From Mesobacillus jeotgali (lineage in GTDB: Bacteria > Bacillota > Bacilli > Bacillales > Cytobacillaceae), in assembly GCF_002874535.1 (NCBI RefSeq), contig NZ_CP025025.1:2937312-3001311 (forward strand): DNA of 64,000 bases. Direction: 5' to 3'. The translations under genes were made by a program, and so were the position numbers. Positions 18,373-27,159 of this stretch are shown piece after piece (position 1 is the first letter of the stretch; every line of letters starts with the position of its first letter). The notes beneath the pieces are model-generated. The model was not told where the DNA came from. It saw only the letters and a list, made by a program, of their open reading frames with translations, and ran no database searches.

Positions 18373-18855
18373 CTAGTTATGTAGCTCTTGCTTTTGATTT
18401 TGCATATATTCCTTTATTTCTTTAATGCCTTCAAGTGATTGGATCAATGTTTCAGGGTTGATCAACATGATCATCCGTTTATCAAAATTAGCTACACCCG
18501 TAATGAAGCTTGTCTTTTGATAAGCGATAAGGCCCGGCTGCTTGAGGTTTTCCGCAGGAATTTCAAGAATTTCCTTCGCATCCCTTACAAGGACCCCGAT
18601 TGAAATTTCCGCTGTCTCTATCACAATTAGCCTGGTTTTGTCTTCAACTTGAATATCCCGGTTGTACAGCACCTTTTCTAGGTCAATGACCGGAATCAAC
18701 TCTCCCCTTACCTTTGTTATGCCTGTTACATAATCAGGCATATGCGGGATCGCTGTCATCCCTTCCATTTTTTCAATGGAAACGACATAAAGAATCGGAA
18801 ATGCATATTCTTCATTCCCCGCTTGGAACACTACCGTTTTATTGCTCTCAGCCAT
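18373..18855 (-). CDS. CheW-type chemotaxis coupling protein
   Basis: A single CheW domain (160 residues) with no response-regulator part, so not CheV. The VTGITKVRGELIPVIDL segment is the core CheW signature. CheW links receptors to the CheA kinase. ATG 18855 is chosen over 18867 because the AAAGGA site is too close to the latter. It faces the chemoreceptor, and the two probably work together. No cheA or flagellar genes are in the window. Whether this is the main or an accessory CheW cannot be told. Confidence 0.88.
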   Translation of the reverse strand: MAESNKTVVFQAGNEEYAFPILYVVSIEKMEGMTAIPHMPDYVTGITKVRGELIPVIDLEKVLYNRDIQVEDKTRLIVIETAEISIGVLVRDAKEILEIPAENLKQPGLIAYQKTSFITGVANFDKRMIMLINPETLIQSLEGIKEIKEYMQNQKQELHN

Positions 18856-19013
18856 GTGAGTCCACATCCTTTATTAATTTCTTCTATCACTCTATGTATG
18901 TAGATTAAATGGTTCGCTGGTGAATGATGTAGTTGATATGCAGGCCATTCTAAGTATTATATCGGCTTCAACAAGTCCAACTTTAGGATTTTTGATACAT
19001 GAGCATGTTTTAA

Positions 19014-19125
19014 TGGACATTTCAATGGCTCACTCTTCTTAAAATGTCTATTAAACCTCTTTTATTGGACATTTCGAGGGGTTCCTCTTTCCGAAATGTC
19101 TATAATATCTCTTCTCTAGGACATA
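19014..19125. repeat. Tandem repeat array, 52-bp period, hairpin units
   Basis: Units start at 19014 and 19066, with a truncated third at 19118: spacing exactly 52 bases. Each full unit holds an inverted pair, GGACATTTC...GAAATGTCTAT, so the array can form serial hairpins. It sits in the 325-base gap between cheW and the peptidase gene, where no gene or other signal is visible apart from the peptidase terminator. Confidence 0.8.
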
Positions 19126-19146
19126 GACATAGTACCTGTTCCAATA

Positions 19147-19175
19147 AACAAAGGGCTCCCCCGTGGGAAGCCCTC
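19147..19175 (-). terminator. Terminator of the PepT-like gene
   Basis: A GC-rich imperfect stem pairs AGGGCT-CCC with GGGA-AGCCCT around 19150-19170. On the minus strand CTTTGTTTATT follows it, just past the peptidase stop. Confidence 0.7.
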
Positions 19176-19180
19176 CATTC

Positions 19181-20302
19181 TTATTGTGCCGCTACTTCTT
19201 CTATCAATGCGATGACCATCTCGGCAAGTTTGTTGAGCTCTTCGATTGGCATTCTTTCATTCGTTGTGTGGATTTCTTCGTATCCTACAGCAAGGTTGAC
19301 TGTTGGTACGCCAAAGCCAGCAATGACGTTTGCATCGCTTCCGCCGCCGCTGTGCAGCAATTCTGAGCTTCTGCCGATTTTTGCGGCTGCTTTTTTAGCC
19401 AACTCAACGACCAGGTCGCCTTCACCGAATTTGAAGCCAGGATACATGACCTGGACATCGACATCTGCCTTGCCGCCCATTTCCTGTGCAGCTGATTCGA
19501 ATGCTTCTTTCATTTTTGCCACTTGCGCTTCCATTTTTTCAGGAATCAATGAACGGGCTTCAGCAAGGATTTCTACATGGTCGCATACGATATTTGTCTG
19601 TGTACCGCCCTGGAAACGGCCGATATTTGCAGTTGTTTCTTCATCGATACGTCCAAGCGGCATTCTCGCAACAGCCTTGGCAGCGATTGTAATCGCGGAA
19701 ACACCTTTTTCTGGAGCAACACCTGCGTGAGCAGTTTTACCATGAATGACAGCTGCAACTTTTGCTTGCGTTGGCGCTGCAACAATAATGTTTCCAACCT
19801 TACCGTCACTATCAAGTGCATATCCATATTTCGCTTTTACCAAAGAAGAATCTAATGCTTTAGCACCAACCAGGCCTGATTCTTCACCGACAGTAATGAT
19901 GAACTGGATGGTACCGTGCGGAATCGATTGTTCCTTTAGAACGCGCACTGTTTCAAGCATGACAGCCAGACCAGTCTTATCATCAGCGCCAAGGATTGTC
20001 GTTCCATCAGTCACGACATACCCATCCTTAATCGATGGCTTAACTCCTTTGGCAGGAATGACCGTATCCATATGAGAAGTAAAGTAGATTGTATCTACAC
20101 CTTCTTTTGTACCTTGTAAAGTACAGATCAGGTTTCCTGCTCCGTGACCAGTCTGTGCAGTTGTATCGTCCTCGAAAACCTCTACTCCTAGGTCCTCGAA
20201 TTTTTTCTTAAGCACGCGTGCGATTTCAGTTTCATACTTTGTTTCAGAGTCAATTTGGACAAGCTCTAAAAACTCATTCAATAAACGTTCGTTATTAATC
20301 AT
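19181..20302 (-). CDS. yqjE: M20-family metallopeptidase (PepT-like, YqjE)
   Basis: A 373-residue di-zinc aminopeptidase-type enzyme. Metal-binding pattern: His-x-Asp in TSHMDTVIP, the bridging Asp in LGADDKTG, and the catalytic/metal Glu pair in VGEESGL, with a dimerisation domain between. Related to tripeptidase T; the true substrate of the YqjE group is not established. ATG 20302 follows GGAGGTCGG. Next to the yqjD-like carboxylase gene, as in B. subtilis, with 75 bases between, so co-transcription is possible. Confidence 0.9.
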   Translation of the reverse strand: MINNERLLNEFLELVQIDSETKYETEIARVLKKKFEDLGVEVFEDDTTAQTGHGAGNLICTLQGTKEGVDTIYFTSHMDTVIPAKGVKPSIKDGYVVTDGTTILGADDKTGLAVMLETVRVLKEQSIPHGTIQFIITVGEESGLVGAKALDSSLVKAKYGYALDSDGKVGNIIVAAPTQAKVAAVIHGKTAHAGVAPEKGVSAITIAAKAVARMPLGRIDEETTANIGRFQGGTQTNIVCDHVEILAEARSLIPEKMEAQVAKMKEAFESAAQEMGGKADVDVQVMYPGFKFGEGDLVVELAKKAAAKIGRSSELLHSGGGSDANVIAGFGVPTVNLAVGYEEIHTTNERMPIEELNKLAEMVIALIEEVAAQ

Positions 20303-20376
20303 CCTAGCCGACCTCCAATTATGTATATACTACTAGAGTATAACGCTAATCGAATAACAACACCAAACACAAAATC

Positions 20377-21927
20377 CTACAGCGGGATGTTGCCGTGCTT
20401 TTTGCCTGGTCTGTCTTCTTTTTTCGTACGGAGCATTTCAAGCGACTGAATCAGTTTGATTCGCGTTTCGCGCGGATCGATGACATCATCGACCATGCCC
20501 TGGCTAGCAGCGACATATGGATTGGCGAATTTTTCACGATACTCGTCGATTTTCTGCTGCCTTGTCTGCTCTGGATTCTCACTATTCTGGATTTCTTTCG
20601 CAAAAATAATATTGGCGGCTCCCTGTGGTCCCATTACAGCAATTTCAGCATTCGGCCATGCAAAAACAAGATCCGCACCGATGGATTTGCTGTTCAAGGC
20701 AACATATGCTCCTCCGTATGCTTTTCGTAAAATAACGGTAAGCTTTGGAACTGTTGCTTCTGAATAAGCATACAGGATTTTCGCGCCATGGCGGATGATA
20801 CCTCCATGCTCCTGTTTGATGCCTGGGAAGAATCCAGTCACGTCTTCAAATGTAATAATCGGAATATTGAAGGAATCACAGAACCTGATGAAGCGCGAGG
20901 CTTTATCGGATGAATCGATATCTAGTCCGCCCGCCATCACCTTTGGCTGGTTGCAGATGAGACCAACAACCTCACCTTTAATCCTTGCAAGCCCAATGAC
21001 AATGTTTTTGGCAAAGTCCTTCTGTATCTCAAGGAAAGAATCGGAATCGACTACCTGCTCAATCACTTTACGCACGTCATACGGTCTTATTGCATCGAAT
21101 GGAATGGCATCCGTTAAATCTGGCCTGTAGTCATCTTCAGCATCTGCCTCTAGCCTCGGCGGCTTTTCTTCATAGTTTTGCGGTAGGTAGCTTAATAGCA
21201 GCCTTACCTGCTCCAGAGTTTCTTCTTCTGACTGTCCATGGAAATGAGCATTGCCGCTGATCGTATTATGTACAATTGCTCCGCCAAGGTCCTCTGCAGA
21301 TATTTTCTCCCCGGTAACCGTTTCAATTACTTTTGGACCTGTGATGAACATCTGGCTTGTCTTTTCAACCATGAATACAAAATCGGTAATCGCCGGTGAA
21401 TAAACGGCACCGCCTGCGCATGGTCCCATTATTACTGAAATTTGTGGGATTACTCCCGAATAAATAGAGTTGCGGTAAAAAATATGCCCATATCCATCGA
21501 GTGAAACAACGCCCTCCTGGATCCTTGCTCCGCCGGAATCGTTCAGACCAACGAATGGAGCACCATTTTTAGCAGCCAGATCCATCACATTGGCGATTTT
21601 CTTTGCATGCATTTCACCTAAGGCTCCGCCAAACACGGTGAAATCCTGTGAAAACAGGTAAATCGGCCTGCCATTCACCTTACCGTAACCGGTTACAACT
21701 CCATCCCCTGGACCCTTCTGGTTCTCAAGTCCAAAGTCTGTGCTCCGGTGCTGGATGAATGGGTTCAACTCCACAAAACTGCCTGGGTCGACTAGTAAAT
21801 CGATCCGTTCACGAGCTGTCAGCTTTCCTTTTTCATGCTGCTTCTCAATCCGTTCGTCACCGCCGCCCAGTTCGATTTCCCTGCGTTTATCGTATAGTTC
21901 ATTGATTTTTTCATAGATGTCTGGCAT
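20377..21927 (-). CDS. yqjD: Acyl-CoA carboxylase, carboxyltransferase beta subunit
   Basis: A 516-residue biotin-dependent carboxyltransferase of the propionyl-/methylmalonyl-CoA class (PccB/MmdA-like). Two crotonase-type halves carry the acyl-CoA-binding GGARIQEGV and the carboxybiotin-side GAKILYAYSEATVPK. ATG 21927 follows GGGGAGG and starts two bases past the epimerase stop, so the two are co-translated. No matching biotin carboxylase/carrier gene adjoins it; it may recruit AccB/AccC or a distant alpha subunit. Propionyl-CoA is the likely substrate from the adjacent epimerase, but this is inference. Confidence 0.92.
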   Translation of the reverse strand: MPDIYEKINELYDKRREIELGGGDERIEKQHEKGKLTARERIDLLVDPGSFVELNPFIQHRSTDFGLENQKGPGDGVVTGYGKVNGRPIYLFSQDFTVFGGALGEMHAKKIANVMDLAAKNGAPFVGLNDSGGARIQEGVVSLDGYGHIFYRNSIYSGVIPQISVIMGPCAGGAVYSPAITDFVFMVEKTSQMFITGPKVIETVTGEKISAEDLGGAIVHNTISGNAHFHGQSEEETLEQVRLLLSYLPQNYEEKPPRLEADAEDDYRPDLTDAIPFDAIRPYDVRKVIEQVVDSDSFLEIQKDFAKNIVIGLARIKGEVVGLICNQPKVMAGGLDIDSSDKASRFIRFCDSFNIPIITFEDVTGFFPGIKQEHGGIIRHGAKILYAYSEATVPKLTVILRKAYGGAYVALNSKSIGADLVFAWPNAEIAVMGPQGAANIIFAKEIQNSENPEQTRQQKIDEYREKFANPYVAASQGMVDDVIDPRETRIKLIQSLEMLRTKKEDRPGKKHGNIPL

Positions 21928-21929
21928 TT

Positions 21930-22343
21930 CTATTCAGCCTCCCCGTTCTTCTCGCAAAATTCGTATAAAACGCTTCCTGTCGATTTTGGATGCATGAATG
22001 CGACTAGCGCTCCCCCTGCACCTTTCTTCGGAACATCCTGAATCATCCTGATTCCATTTTCCTTCATATCATTAATTCTTTCCTGGATCGACTCTACGCC
22101 CAGGGCCACATGGTGGATTCCCTCCCCACGCTTTTCAATAAAACCTGCTATGGCGCTTTCCTTAGATAAAGGTTCCAGCAGCTCTAGCTTCGTTTCCCCC
22201 GCTTTCAGGAATGCTACTTTAACTTTCTCACTTTCCACTTCCTCTATCCCGAGTAATGGAAGCTTCAGCACATCTGTATAAAATGGGAGGGCATGCTCAA
22301 TAGATTTGACAGCAATGCCGATATGGTCGACCTTTTTAATCAT
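21930..22343 (-). CDS. mce: Methylmalonyl-CoA epimerase
   Basis: A 137-residue vicinal-oxygen-chelate (glyoxalase-fold) enzyme that interconverts (S)- and (R)-methylmalonyl-CoA. Metal ligands: His7 in DHIGIAV, the second His in GIHHVALGV, and the late Glu in LYEFCE. RBS TGGAGGGAA before the ATG at 22343. First gene of the unit with the carboxylase beta subunit, a natural pair for propionyl-CoA use; the mutase lies at 29-33 kb. A TGTCGAA sequence (minus strand, 22396-22390) about 50 bases upstream resembles an 0A box, but one box is weak evidence for Spo0A control. Confidence 0.92.
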   Translation of the reverse strand: MIKKVDHIGIAVKSIEHALPFYTDVLKLPLLGIEEVESEKVKVAFLKAGETKLELLEPLSKESAIAGFIEKRGEGIHHVALGVESIQERINDMKENGIRMIQDVPKKGAGGALVAFMHPKSTGSVLYEFCEKNGEAE

Positions 22344-22528
22344 GTAATTCCCTCCAAATATTATTTAAATATATTTAACTGTTTTAATATTCGACAAAAA
22401 CGTCACAAATCCTTCTTATTTAAATATTGATTATCGAATTATGGGCTGACATAATATCTAGTATCAGTTTTATACTACACTAACATATTAATCGTGGATT
22501 AATGGCAAAAATGTATCTCTTAAAAGGG

Positions 22529-22557
22529 TTGTTGAATTCATTAAGTGGTTGTAAAAT
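22529..22557 (+). promoter_or_regulatory. Probable promoter of the Prli42 gene
   Basis: TTGTTG (22529-22534) and TAAAAT (22552-22557) with a 17-base spacer, 51 bases ahead of the miniprotein start. Confidence 0.5.
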
Positions 22558-22608
22558 AGTAGTGATAAATAGATAGATAGCGTAAGCTTTGGAAGGGGGA
22601 TTTCTATT

Positions 22609-22704
22609 ATGCGTAAGCCAAATATCAGGAAGGTCGTAGTATACGTCATGCTTTTTACTATGCTTGCTTCAACCCTTCTTATGGGATTATCAACTTTCTT
22701 ATAA
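22609..22704 (+). CDS. prli42: Stressosome-associated miniprotein Prli42
   Basis: A 31-codon gene. Its product has a basic N-terminus (MRKPNIRK) followed by one hydrophobic helix with MLASTLLMGLS near the C-terminus. This matches the conserved Firmicutes miniprotein Prli42, which in Listeria anchors the stressosome to the membrane. A very strong site, GGAAGGGGGA, precedes ATG 22609. A promoter-like pair lies upstream and a bidirectional terminator follows 16 bases after the stop, so it is a complete single-gene unit. Confidence 0.9.
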   Translation: MRKPNIRKVVVYVMLFTMLASTLLMGLSTFL

Positions 22705-22720
22705 TGACTATAAAATAATC

Positions 22721-22760
22721 AAAGGGCTGCCAATTAATTAAATTGACAGCCCTTTTTTAT
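22721..22760. terminator. Bidirectional terminator (Prli42 gene / L,D-transpeptidase gene)
   Basis: The arms at 22721-22735 and 22741-22755 form a 15-pair stem with one mismatch (a G-U pair on the minus-strand transcript), flanked by T runs on both strands. Confidence 0.9.
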
Positions 22761-23272
22761 TCACTGATTGCTCCATATTCCTTACCTAGCTCTTTAAAGT
22801 CCTTTGAAGTAGAAGTCACTAGGATTTTTGTTCCTAATGGTATGTAATCGTACAATGATTCGACTGCCTCATTCTGAAGGCGGACGCAGCCCTGGGATAT
22901 TTTTTTGCCGATGCTAGAGGGGTCATTTGTTCCATGGATTCCGTATGTTCGGCCATCCGTATCCTCTGCGTCGAATCCAATCCACCTGCTGCCAAGAGGA
23001 TTATTAGGGTCTCCTCCCGGAATATCCTTCTTGCGGTAATAAGGATCAGGTGCTTTGACAGTAACGGTAAACAGGCCTTCAGGTGTCAGCTCCTCTGACT
23101 TGCCGGTTGCTGCACTGACCACCGTCTGGACTCTATTCTCATTGATAAGTGCTACCTCATTCGTCTTTTTATTAACAATCACAAATGGATCTCCAGGCAG
23201 CGGGTTGGTTCCCAGCGGCCAAATAGGCGAAAAAATGAATGCTGCTAGAAGCATAGAAATAAACACTGGCAT
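22757..23272 (-). CDS. yqjB: L,D-transpeptidase, YkuD domain (YqjB-like)
   Basis: A 171-residue protein with an N-terminal hydrophobic stretch (about 4-18, signal peptide or anchor) followed by a YkuD catalytic domain. The HGTNDPSSIGKKISQGCVRL region contains the conserved His and the catalytic Cys of the SxGCxR motif. The family makes 3-3 cross-links in peptidoglycan or acts in spore-wall formation. ATG 23272 has GGAGGGA upstream. Next to yqjA as in B. subtilis. Extracytoplasmic location is inferred from the N-terminus. Confidence 0.9.
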   Translation of the reverse strand: MPVFISMLLAAFIFSPIWPLGTNPLPGDPFVIVNKKTNEVALINENRVQTVVSAATGKSEELTPEGLFTVTVKAPDPYYRKKDIPGGDPNNPLGSRWIGFDAEDTDGRTYGIHGTNDPSSIGKKISQGCVRLQNEAVESLYDYIPLGTKILVTSTSKDFKELGKEYGAISE

Positions 23273-23298
23273 GTTAATCCCTCCGTGGTCTATTTCCG

Positions 23299-24288
23299 TT
23301 AGTTTGTCACGGCAGCTTCAGTTTTATCCTCACCTGCCTTCAGTCCTTTAAATGACCGTTTCAACAAAAGGAATTGTTCCATTTCATTAACAAAATGAAG
23401 CAGTGCGGCCCTCGCTTCGAACTCTTCCCTTGTTTTAGGAAGCTCCATATTCTCAAACTCCGTTTTCATCCTCATTAATTTTTCCAGGTAAATAAGAACG
23501 GTATTGCCAGGGTGGATCCCTCTCGAAAGGGACTCAACAAACTCAGCAACAATATTAGCCTGTTCAACATGCTGTGGAATAGAAGTAATGGAAGGAAGAA
23601 CTCTTTCAATGATTTCAAATTGTTTTTCCCTGATTTTAAAATATTGATAGTATAAATTTTCATCTCTTAAAAAATGATTTTCCACGTCTTGGATGGCAAG
23701 TGCCTTTGCCTTCTCAATCAGCCTCGCAGTTTCGGTCAGCTCCCGGCCATCCCAGCTTGAATCTTTATTTTTAAGGTATAGGGCGATTTCACTGAAAATC
23801 TTCTTGAAATGAGCTTCAATGCCTCTTTGGTACTCCTCCAGCTTATTATCAACACTTGGCATATACAGATTCATGATCAATGCGACACCAATCCCAATTG
23901 TAATGATTCCCAGCTCGTTCAATAATAGTTCTCCAGTTACTTTTTCAGCCGAGTAGATATGCATGATGATGACACTGCTAGAAACGACGCCTTCCTTTGC
24001 CCTAAACATGACAACTGTCGGAATGAAAAATAATAATAACAGTCCGATGACAATTGGATGGTAAGCAATCCCCTCAAAAAACACCGCTGAAAAAGCCATC
24101 GCAATAATACAGGCCAAGAACCGATGCCATGAAGCCTGAAGTGAACGTTTCTTTGTCACCTGGATACAAAGAATCGTCAATATACCCGCAGACACATAAT
24201 TTTCAAAGCCAAGGTACTGAGCAATGATGATTGAAATCGCCGTACCCAGCGCTGTTTTTAAAGTCCGATAACCAATTCTAAATTTCAC
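23299..24288 (-). CDS. yqjA: Aromatic-acid-exporter family membrane protein (YqjA)
   Basis: A 329-residue protein: four or five membrane helices in the first 145 residues, then a helical cytoplasmic C-terminal half. This fits the FUSC/ArAE_1-like (DUF939) family, named for similarity to aromatic acid exporters; actual transport has not been shown for this group. GTG start at 24288 preceded by AGGAGAA. Lies 26 bases ahead of the L,D-transpeptidase gene on the same strand, so probably one operon. Confidence 0.88.
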   Translation of the reverse strand: MKFRIGYRTLKTALGTAISIIIAQYLGFENYVSAGILTILCIQVTKKRSLQASWHRFLACIIAMAFSAVFFEGIAYHPIVIGLLLLFFIPTVVMFRAKEGVVSSSVIIMHIYSAEKVTGELLLNELGIITIGIGVALIMNLYMPSVDNKLEEYQRGIEAHFKKIFSEIALYLKNKDSSWDGRELTETARLIEKAKALAIQDVENHFLRDENLYYQYFKIREKQFEIIERVLPSITSIPQHVEQANIVAEFVESLSRGIHPGNTVLIYLEKLMRMKTEFENMELPKTREEFEARAALLHFVNEMEQFLLLKRSFKGLKAGEDKTEAAVTN

Positions 24289-24376
24289 AATATATTCTCC
24301 TATCAGAAAAACTTAAGCTTTTATAAACCGCAAGACCACAATAACTGATTTCCTTCATCCAATAAGATTATGAAAT

Positions 24377-24640
24377 GATTCTTTTACCGAAACCAATTTA
24401 TAATTGGACAAACCGGCCATGCAGAGTGTTTCCTTTTACCGAAAATCCATCGAGAAATGAAAAACGGGTAATGCAAGGGGTTTCCTTTTACCGAAAATCA
24501 ATTCAAAAGAGAAAAACGGGCAATGCAGGGTGTTTCCTTTTACCGAAAATCCATCGAGAAATGAAAAACGGGTAATGCAACGCGTTTCCTTTTACCGAAA
24601 ATCCATCGAGAAATGAAAAACGGGTAATGCACGTATTTAC
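24377..24640. repeat. Tandem repeat array, 52-bp period, five units
   Basis: The anchor CTTTTACCGAAA recurs at 24381, 24433, 24485, 24537 and 24589: exactly 52 bases each time. The first unit is diverged and the fourth and fifth are almost identical. Each unit also has an inverted TTACCG / CGGGTAA pair. Since 52 is not a multiple of 3, the open frames across the array are not repeat proteins. The array occupies the 440-base gap between yqjA and artR; the rest of the gap holds only the artR terminator. Confidence 0.9.
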
Positions 24641-24642
24641 AA

Positions 24643-24677
24643 TTAAATTAAAAGAAGACCACATCTAAGACATGGTC
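24643..24677 (-). terminator. Terminator of the art operon
   Basis: GACCACATC (24657-24665) pairs with GACATGGTC (24669-24677) through nine pairs including wobbles on the minus strand. TTCTTTTAATT follows. Confidence 0.7.
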
Positions 24678-24728
24678 ATCCATTAGTTTATCAGATTCGT
24701 CATCCTTTATAAAAGCAAGGCTAGTGTC

Positions 24729-25451
24729 TTACAGCATTTTTTCCAGGAACTCTTTTGCTCTGCTGCTCTTTGGGCTGCTGAAGAATTCTGCTGGAGGGGC
24801 ATCCTCGACTAATACTCCGCCATCCAGGAAAAGCACTCGATCGGCGACTTCACGGGCAAAGCCCATTTCATGGGTCACGATTGCCATTGTCATACCGGTA
24901 TGAGCGAGGGACTTCATAACCTCAAGCACCTCTTTGACCATTTCGGGATCCAATGCAGAGGTTGGTTCATCGAACAGCATGACTTCGGGGTTCATTGCAA
25001 GTGCCCGGGCAATTGCTACACGCTGTTTTTGGCCTCCTGAAAGCCTGTTTGGATATTCATTTGCCTTTTCGGAAAGACCAACCTTTTTAAGAAGCTCCAT
25101 TCCATGCTTTTCAGCTTCAGCTTTTGCCAATCCTTTAACCTTAATCGGCGCATATGTGATGTTTTGCAATACGGTCATATGCGGGAAGAGATGAAAGTGC
25201 TGGAACACCATCCCGACATTTTCGCGGACTTTCATGATGTTCGTTTTCTTGTTGGTTATATCATCTGAACCAATAAAGATCTGGCCGCTTGTCGGCTGCT
25301 CAAGCAGATTCAAACAGCGGAGGAAAGTCGATTTCCCTGAACCTGATGGTCCGATGATGGCAACAACCTCACCGTTTTCGATTGTGGTTGATATCCCTTT
25401 TAAAACTTCCAGCTTGCCGAATGATTTATGAAGATTTTGTACCTTAATCAC
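24729..25451 (-). CDS. artR: Amino acid ABC transporter ATP-binding protein (ArtR-like)
   Basis: ATPase of a polar amino acid importer. 240 residues. Walker A GPSGSGKS at 34-41, signature LSGGQKQR and Walker [17 protein letters not shown] start at 25451 overlaps the permease stop by eight bases (GTGATTAA), with AAGGAG upstream. The set matches artPQR (yqiXYZ) of B. subtilis in order and position, which transports arginine; substrate choice here is from synteny. Confidence 0.92.
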   Translation of the reverse strand: MIKVQNLHKSFGKLEVLKGISTTIENGEVVAIIGPSGSGKSTFLRCLNLLEQPTSGQIFIGSDDITNKKTNIMKVRENVGMVFQHFHLFPHMTVLQNITYAPIKVKGLAKAEAEKHGMELLKKVGLSEKANEYPNRLSGGQKQRVAIARALAMNPEVMLFDEPTSALDPEMVKEVLEVMKSLAHTGMTMAIVTHEMGFAREVADRVLFLDGGVLVEDAPPAEFFSSPKSSRAKEFLEKML

Positions 25452-26103
25452 TTTGTCTCAATCTCCTTTCCACTACCTTGCCAATCATTGTCAAGGAGAT
25501 GACCAATACGTAATAAATAAGCCCAGCAAAAATCAGCGGTTCAAAAAATCTGTATTGATCTCCGCCGACGATATAGGATCTGCGCATAATATCATCCACC
25601 GCAATGACGGTAACGATCGCTGATTCCTTTGTAAGTGTGATGAATTCATTCATCAGTGCCGGCAGGATGTTTTTCATCGCCTGAGGCAGGATGATGTCAC
25701 GCATCATTCTCTCTCCAGGAACGCCCAGTGCCATTGCGGCTTCTTTTTGGCCTTTATCGACCGCCAAAATCCCAGCCCTGATGATTTCTGAAATATAGGC
25801 TGCAGAGTTTAAGGAGAATGCTGCTACAGCAGCTGTATAGGAAGCAATCTCGAATCCAATAAGCTGGGGCAGCCCATAATAGATGATCATCAATTGGAGA
25901 ATTAACGGGGTTCCACGGAAAATCGATGTATAGGCATCCGCAAACCAATTAAGTGCCTTGGATTTACTGATTTTAAAAATCGCCAGGACAATTCCAAACG
26001 CAAAGCCTAGCAGACCTGCTACAATTACTATTTTCAAAGTGACGCCGATTCCCTTCAAAATATATGGCAATGAAGGAAGGATGGCGGTAAAATCAAGATT
26101 CAT
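25444..26103 (-). CDS. artQ: Amino acid ABC transporter permease (ArtQ-like)
   Basis: A 219-residue inner membrane permease of the His/Glu/Gln/Arg family with about five helices. The EAA-type cytoplasmic loop ([24 protein letters not shown]) that contacts the ATPase is clear. Overlaps artR by 8 bases; separated from artP by 82 bases that hold a hairpin, which may keep the permease level below that of the binding protein. Confidence 0.92.
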   Translation of the reverse strand: MNLDFTAILPSLPYILKGIGVTLKIVIVAGLLGFAFGIVLAIFKISKSKALNWFADAYTSIFRGTPLILQLMIIYYGLPQLIGFEIASYTAAVAAFSLNSAAYISEIIRAGILAVDKGQKEAAMALGVPGERMMRDIILPQAMKNILPALMNEFITLTKESAIVTVIAVDDIMRRSYIVGGDQYRFFEPLIFAGLIYYVLVISLTMIGKVVERRLRQSD

Positions 26104-26139
26104 AGTCTTAACAGCCCTCTCTATCTATTTCATGAAGGA

Positions 26140-26175
26140 GAAAGGCGCTCAGAAGACCTTAGCATTCTGAACGCC
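26140..26175 (-). terminator. Intercistronic hairpin between artP and artQ
   Basis: GGCGCTCAGAA (26143-26153) and TTCTGAACGCC (26165-26175) pair fully on the minus strand with one G-U. Only TTTCTCC follows, so it is probably a partial terminator or 3'-end stabiliser of artP mRNA, as is common after binding-protein genes. Confidence 0.7.
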
Positions 26176-26185
26176 TGTTCATTTC

Positions 26186-26977
26186 TTACTTTTCTCCGCC
26201 AAACCATTTAACGATTAACTTGTCTACTTCGCCATTTTCCATTTTTTCTTTCAGAACCTTGTTAAATTCTTCAGTAAGCTTGCTTCCTTTAGGGAAGGCA
26301 ATCGCTGAACCAGCTTCTTCTTCGTTTCCATCTTCAATCGTAAAGCCATCAAGATCAGCATTATTCTTGAAGTATCCCTCTGCTACTGTATCTTCGATAA
26401 TTGCTGCATCAATGCGTCCAGCTTTGATTTCCTGGACCAATTCAGGAATTCTTGTGCGTTTCTCAATCTTAATTTCCACTGTTTCAGCAATTTTCTCAGC
26501 TTCTTCTTCCTGGATGGATGAAAGCTGGACACCAACTGTTTTACCTTCAAGATCTTCAATTGACTTGATGTTGCTGTCTTTTGAAGAAACAATCATGTGC
26601 TTCGCTGTATAGTAAACATCTGTGAAGTCTACGTTCTTTTTACGTTCAGGAGTTGGAGTCATTCCTGCCATGACAAAGTCAACACGCTCAGCCTGAAGTG
26701 CACCGATAAGTCCGTTAAAATCCATATCGGTGATTTCTACTTCATACCCTAATTCATTTGCAATCAGATTTGCCAGATCTACGTCAAAACCAATGATTTC
26801 ATCACTTGTAGCTGTTTCCACGTATTCAAATGGCGGATAGTCAGCTGAAGTTCCCATTTTAAGGACTTTCTTTTCTTCTCCACCGTCGCCTGAAGTTTTT
26901 TCAGTGCTTGTCCCGCATGCCGCGAGAACTCCCATTAATAAGATGCTCATCAATAAAACTGCAATTTTCTTTTTCAT
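26186..26977 (-). CDS. artP: Amino acid ABC transporter substrate-binding lipoprotein (ArtP-like)
   Basis: 263 residues: a lipoprotein signal peptide with lipobox LAAC and the lipidated Cys21, then a Ser/Thr/Gly-rich linker and a type II periplasmic-binding fold (family 3). MGTSADYPPFEY and IGFDVDLANLIA are typical for polar amino acid binders. ATG 26977 follows GGGGGAAAA; the frame opens nine codons earlier with no ribosome site. First gene of artPQR. Arginine specificity is inferred from synteny. Confidence 0.92.
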   Translation of the reverse strand: MKKKIAVLLMSILLMGVLAACGTSTEKTSGDGGEEKKVLKMGTSADYPPFEYVETATSDEIIGFDVDLANLIANELGYEVEITDMDFNGLIGALQAERVDFVMAGMTPTPERKKNVDFTDVYYTAKHMIVSSKDSNIKSIEDLEGKTVGVQLSSIQEEEAEKIAETVEIKIEKRTRIPELVQEIKAGRIDAAIIEDTVAEGYFKNNADLDGFTIEDGNEEEAGSAIAFPKGSKLTEEFNKVLKEKMENGEVDKLIVKWFGGEK

Positions 26978-27159
26978 TTGTTGTTTTCCCCCTATAATGT
27001 TCATTCTGTAATTTTATACAATTTTATTAATATATTAGCTATTAAACTTGTAGTTCACTGCATAACAACTAATAATTATTAACTAAAATGTATTTTAACA
27101 CATATTAATAAATATGCAATGATATTTTTAAATATAAATTCAATGTACTTTACCCACAA

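Noticed and set aside
19044-19730. 228-codon plus-strand open frame
   Set aside because: Antisense to the well-supported PepT-like gene, rich in Ser/Pro/Ala as expected for the reverse frame; begins inside the repeat array.
24375-24575. 66-codon open frame with repeating FPFTE/SFYRK-like pieces
   Set aside because: Lies wholly inside the 24.4-kb repeat array, has no ribosome site and changes reading phase between units.
24377-24640. CRISPR array
   Set aside because: The repeat occupies the whole 52-base step with no unique spacers between units, and there are no cas genes. The same applies to 57969-58320.
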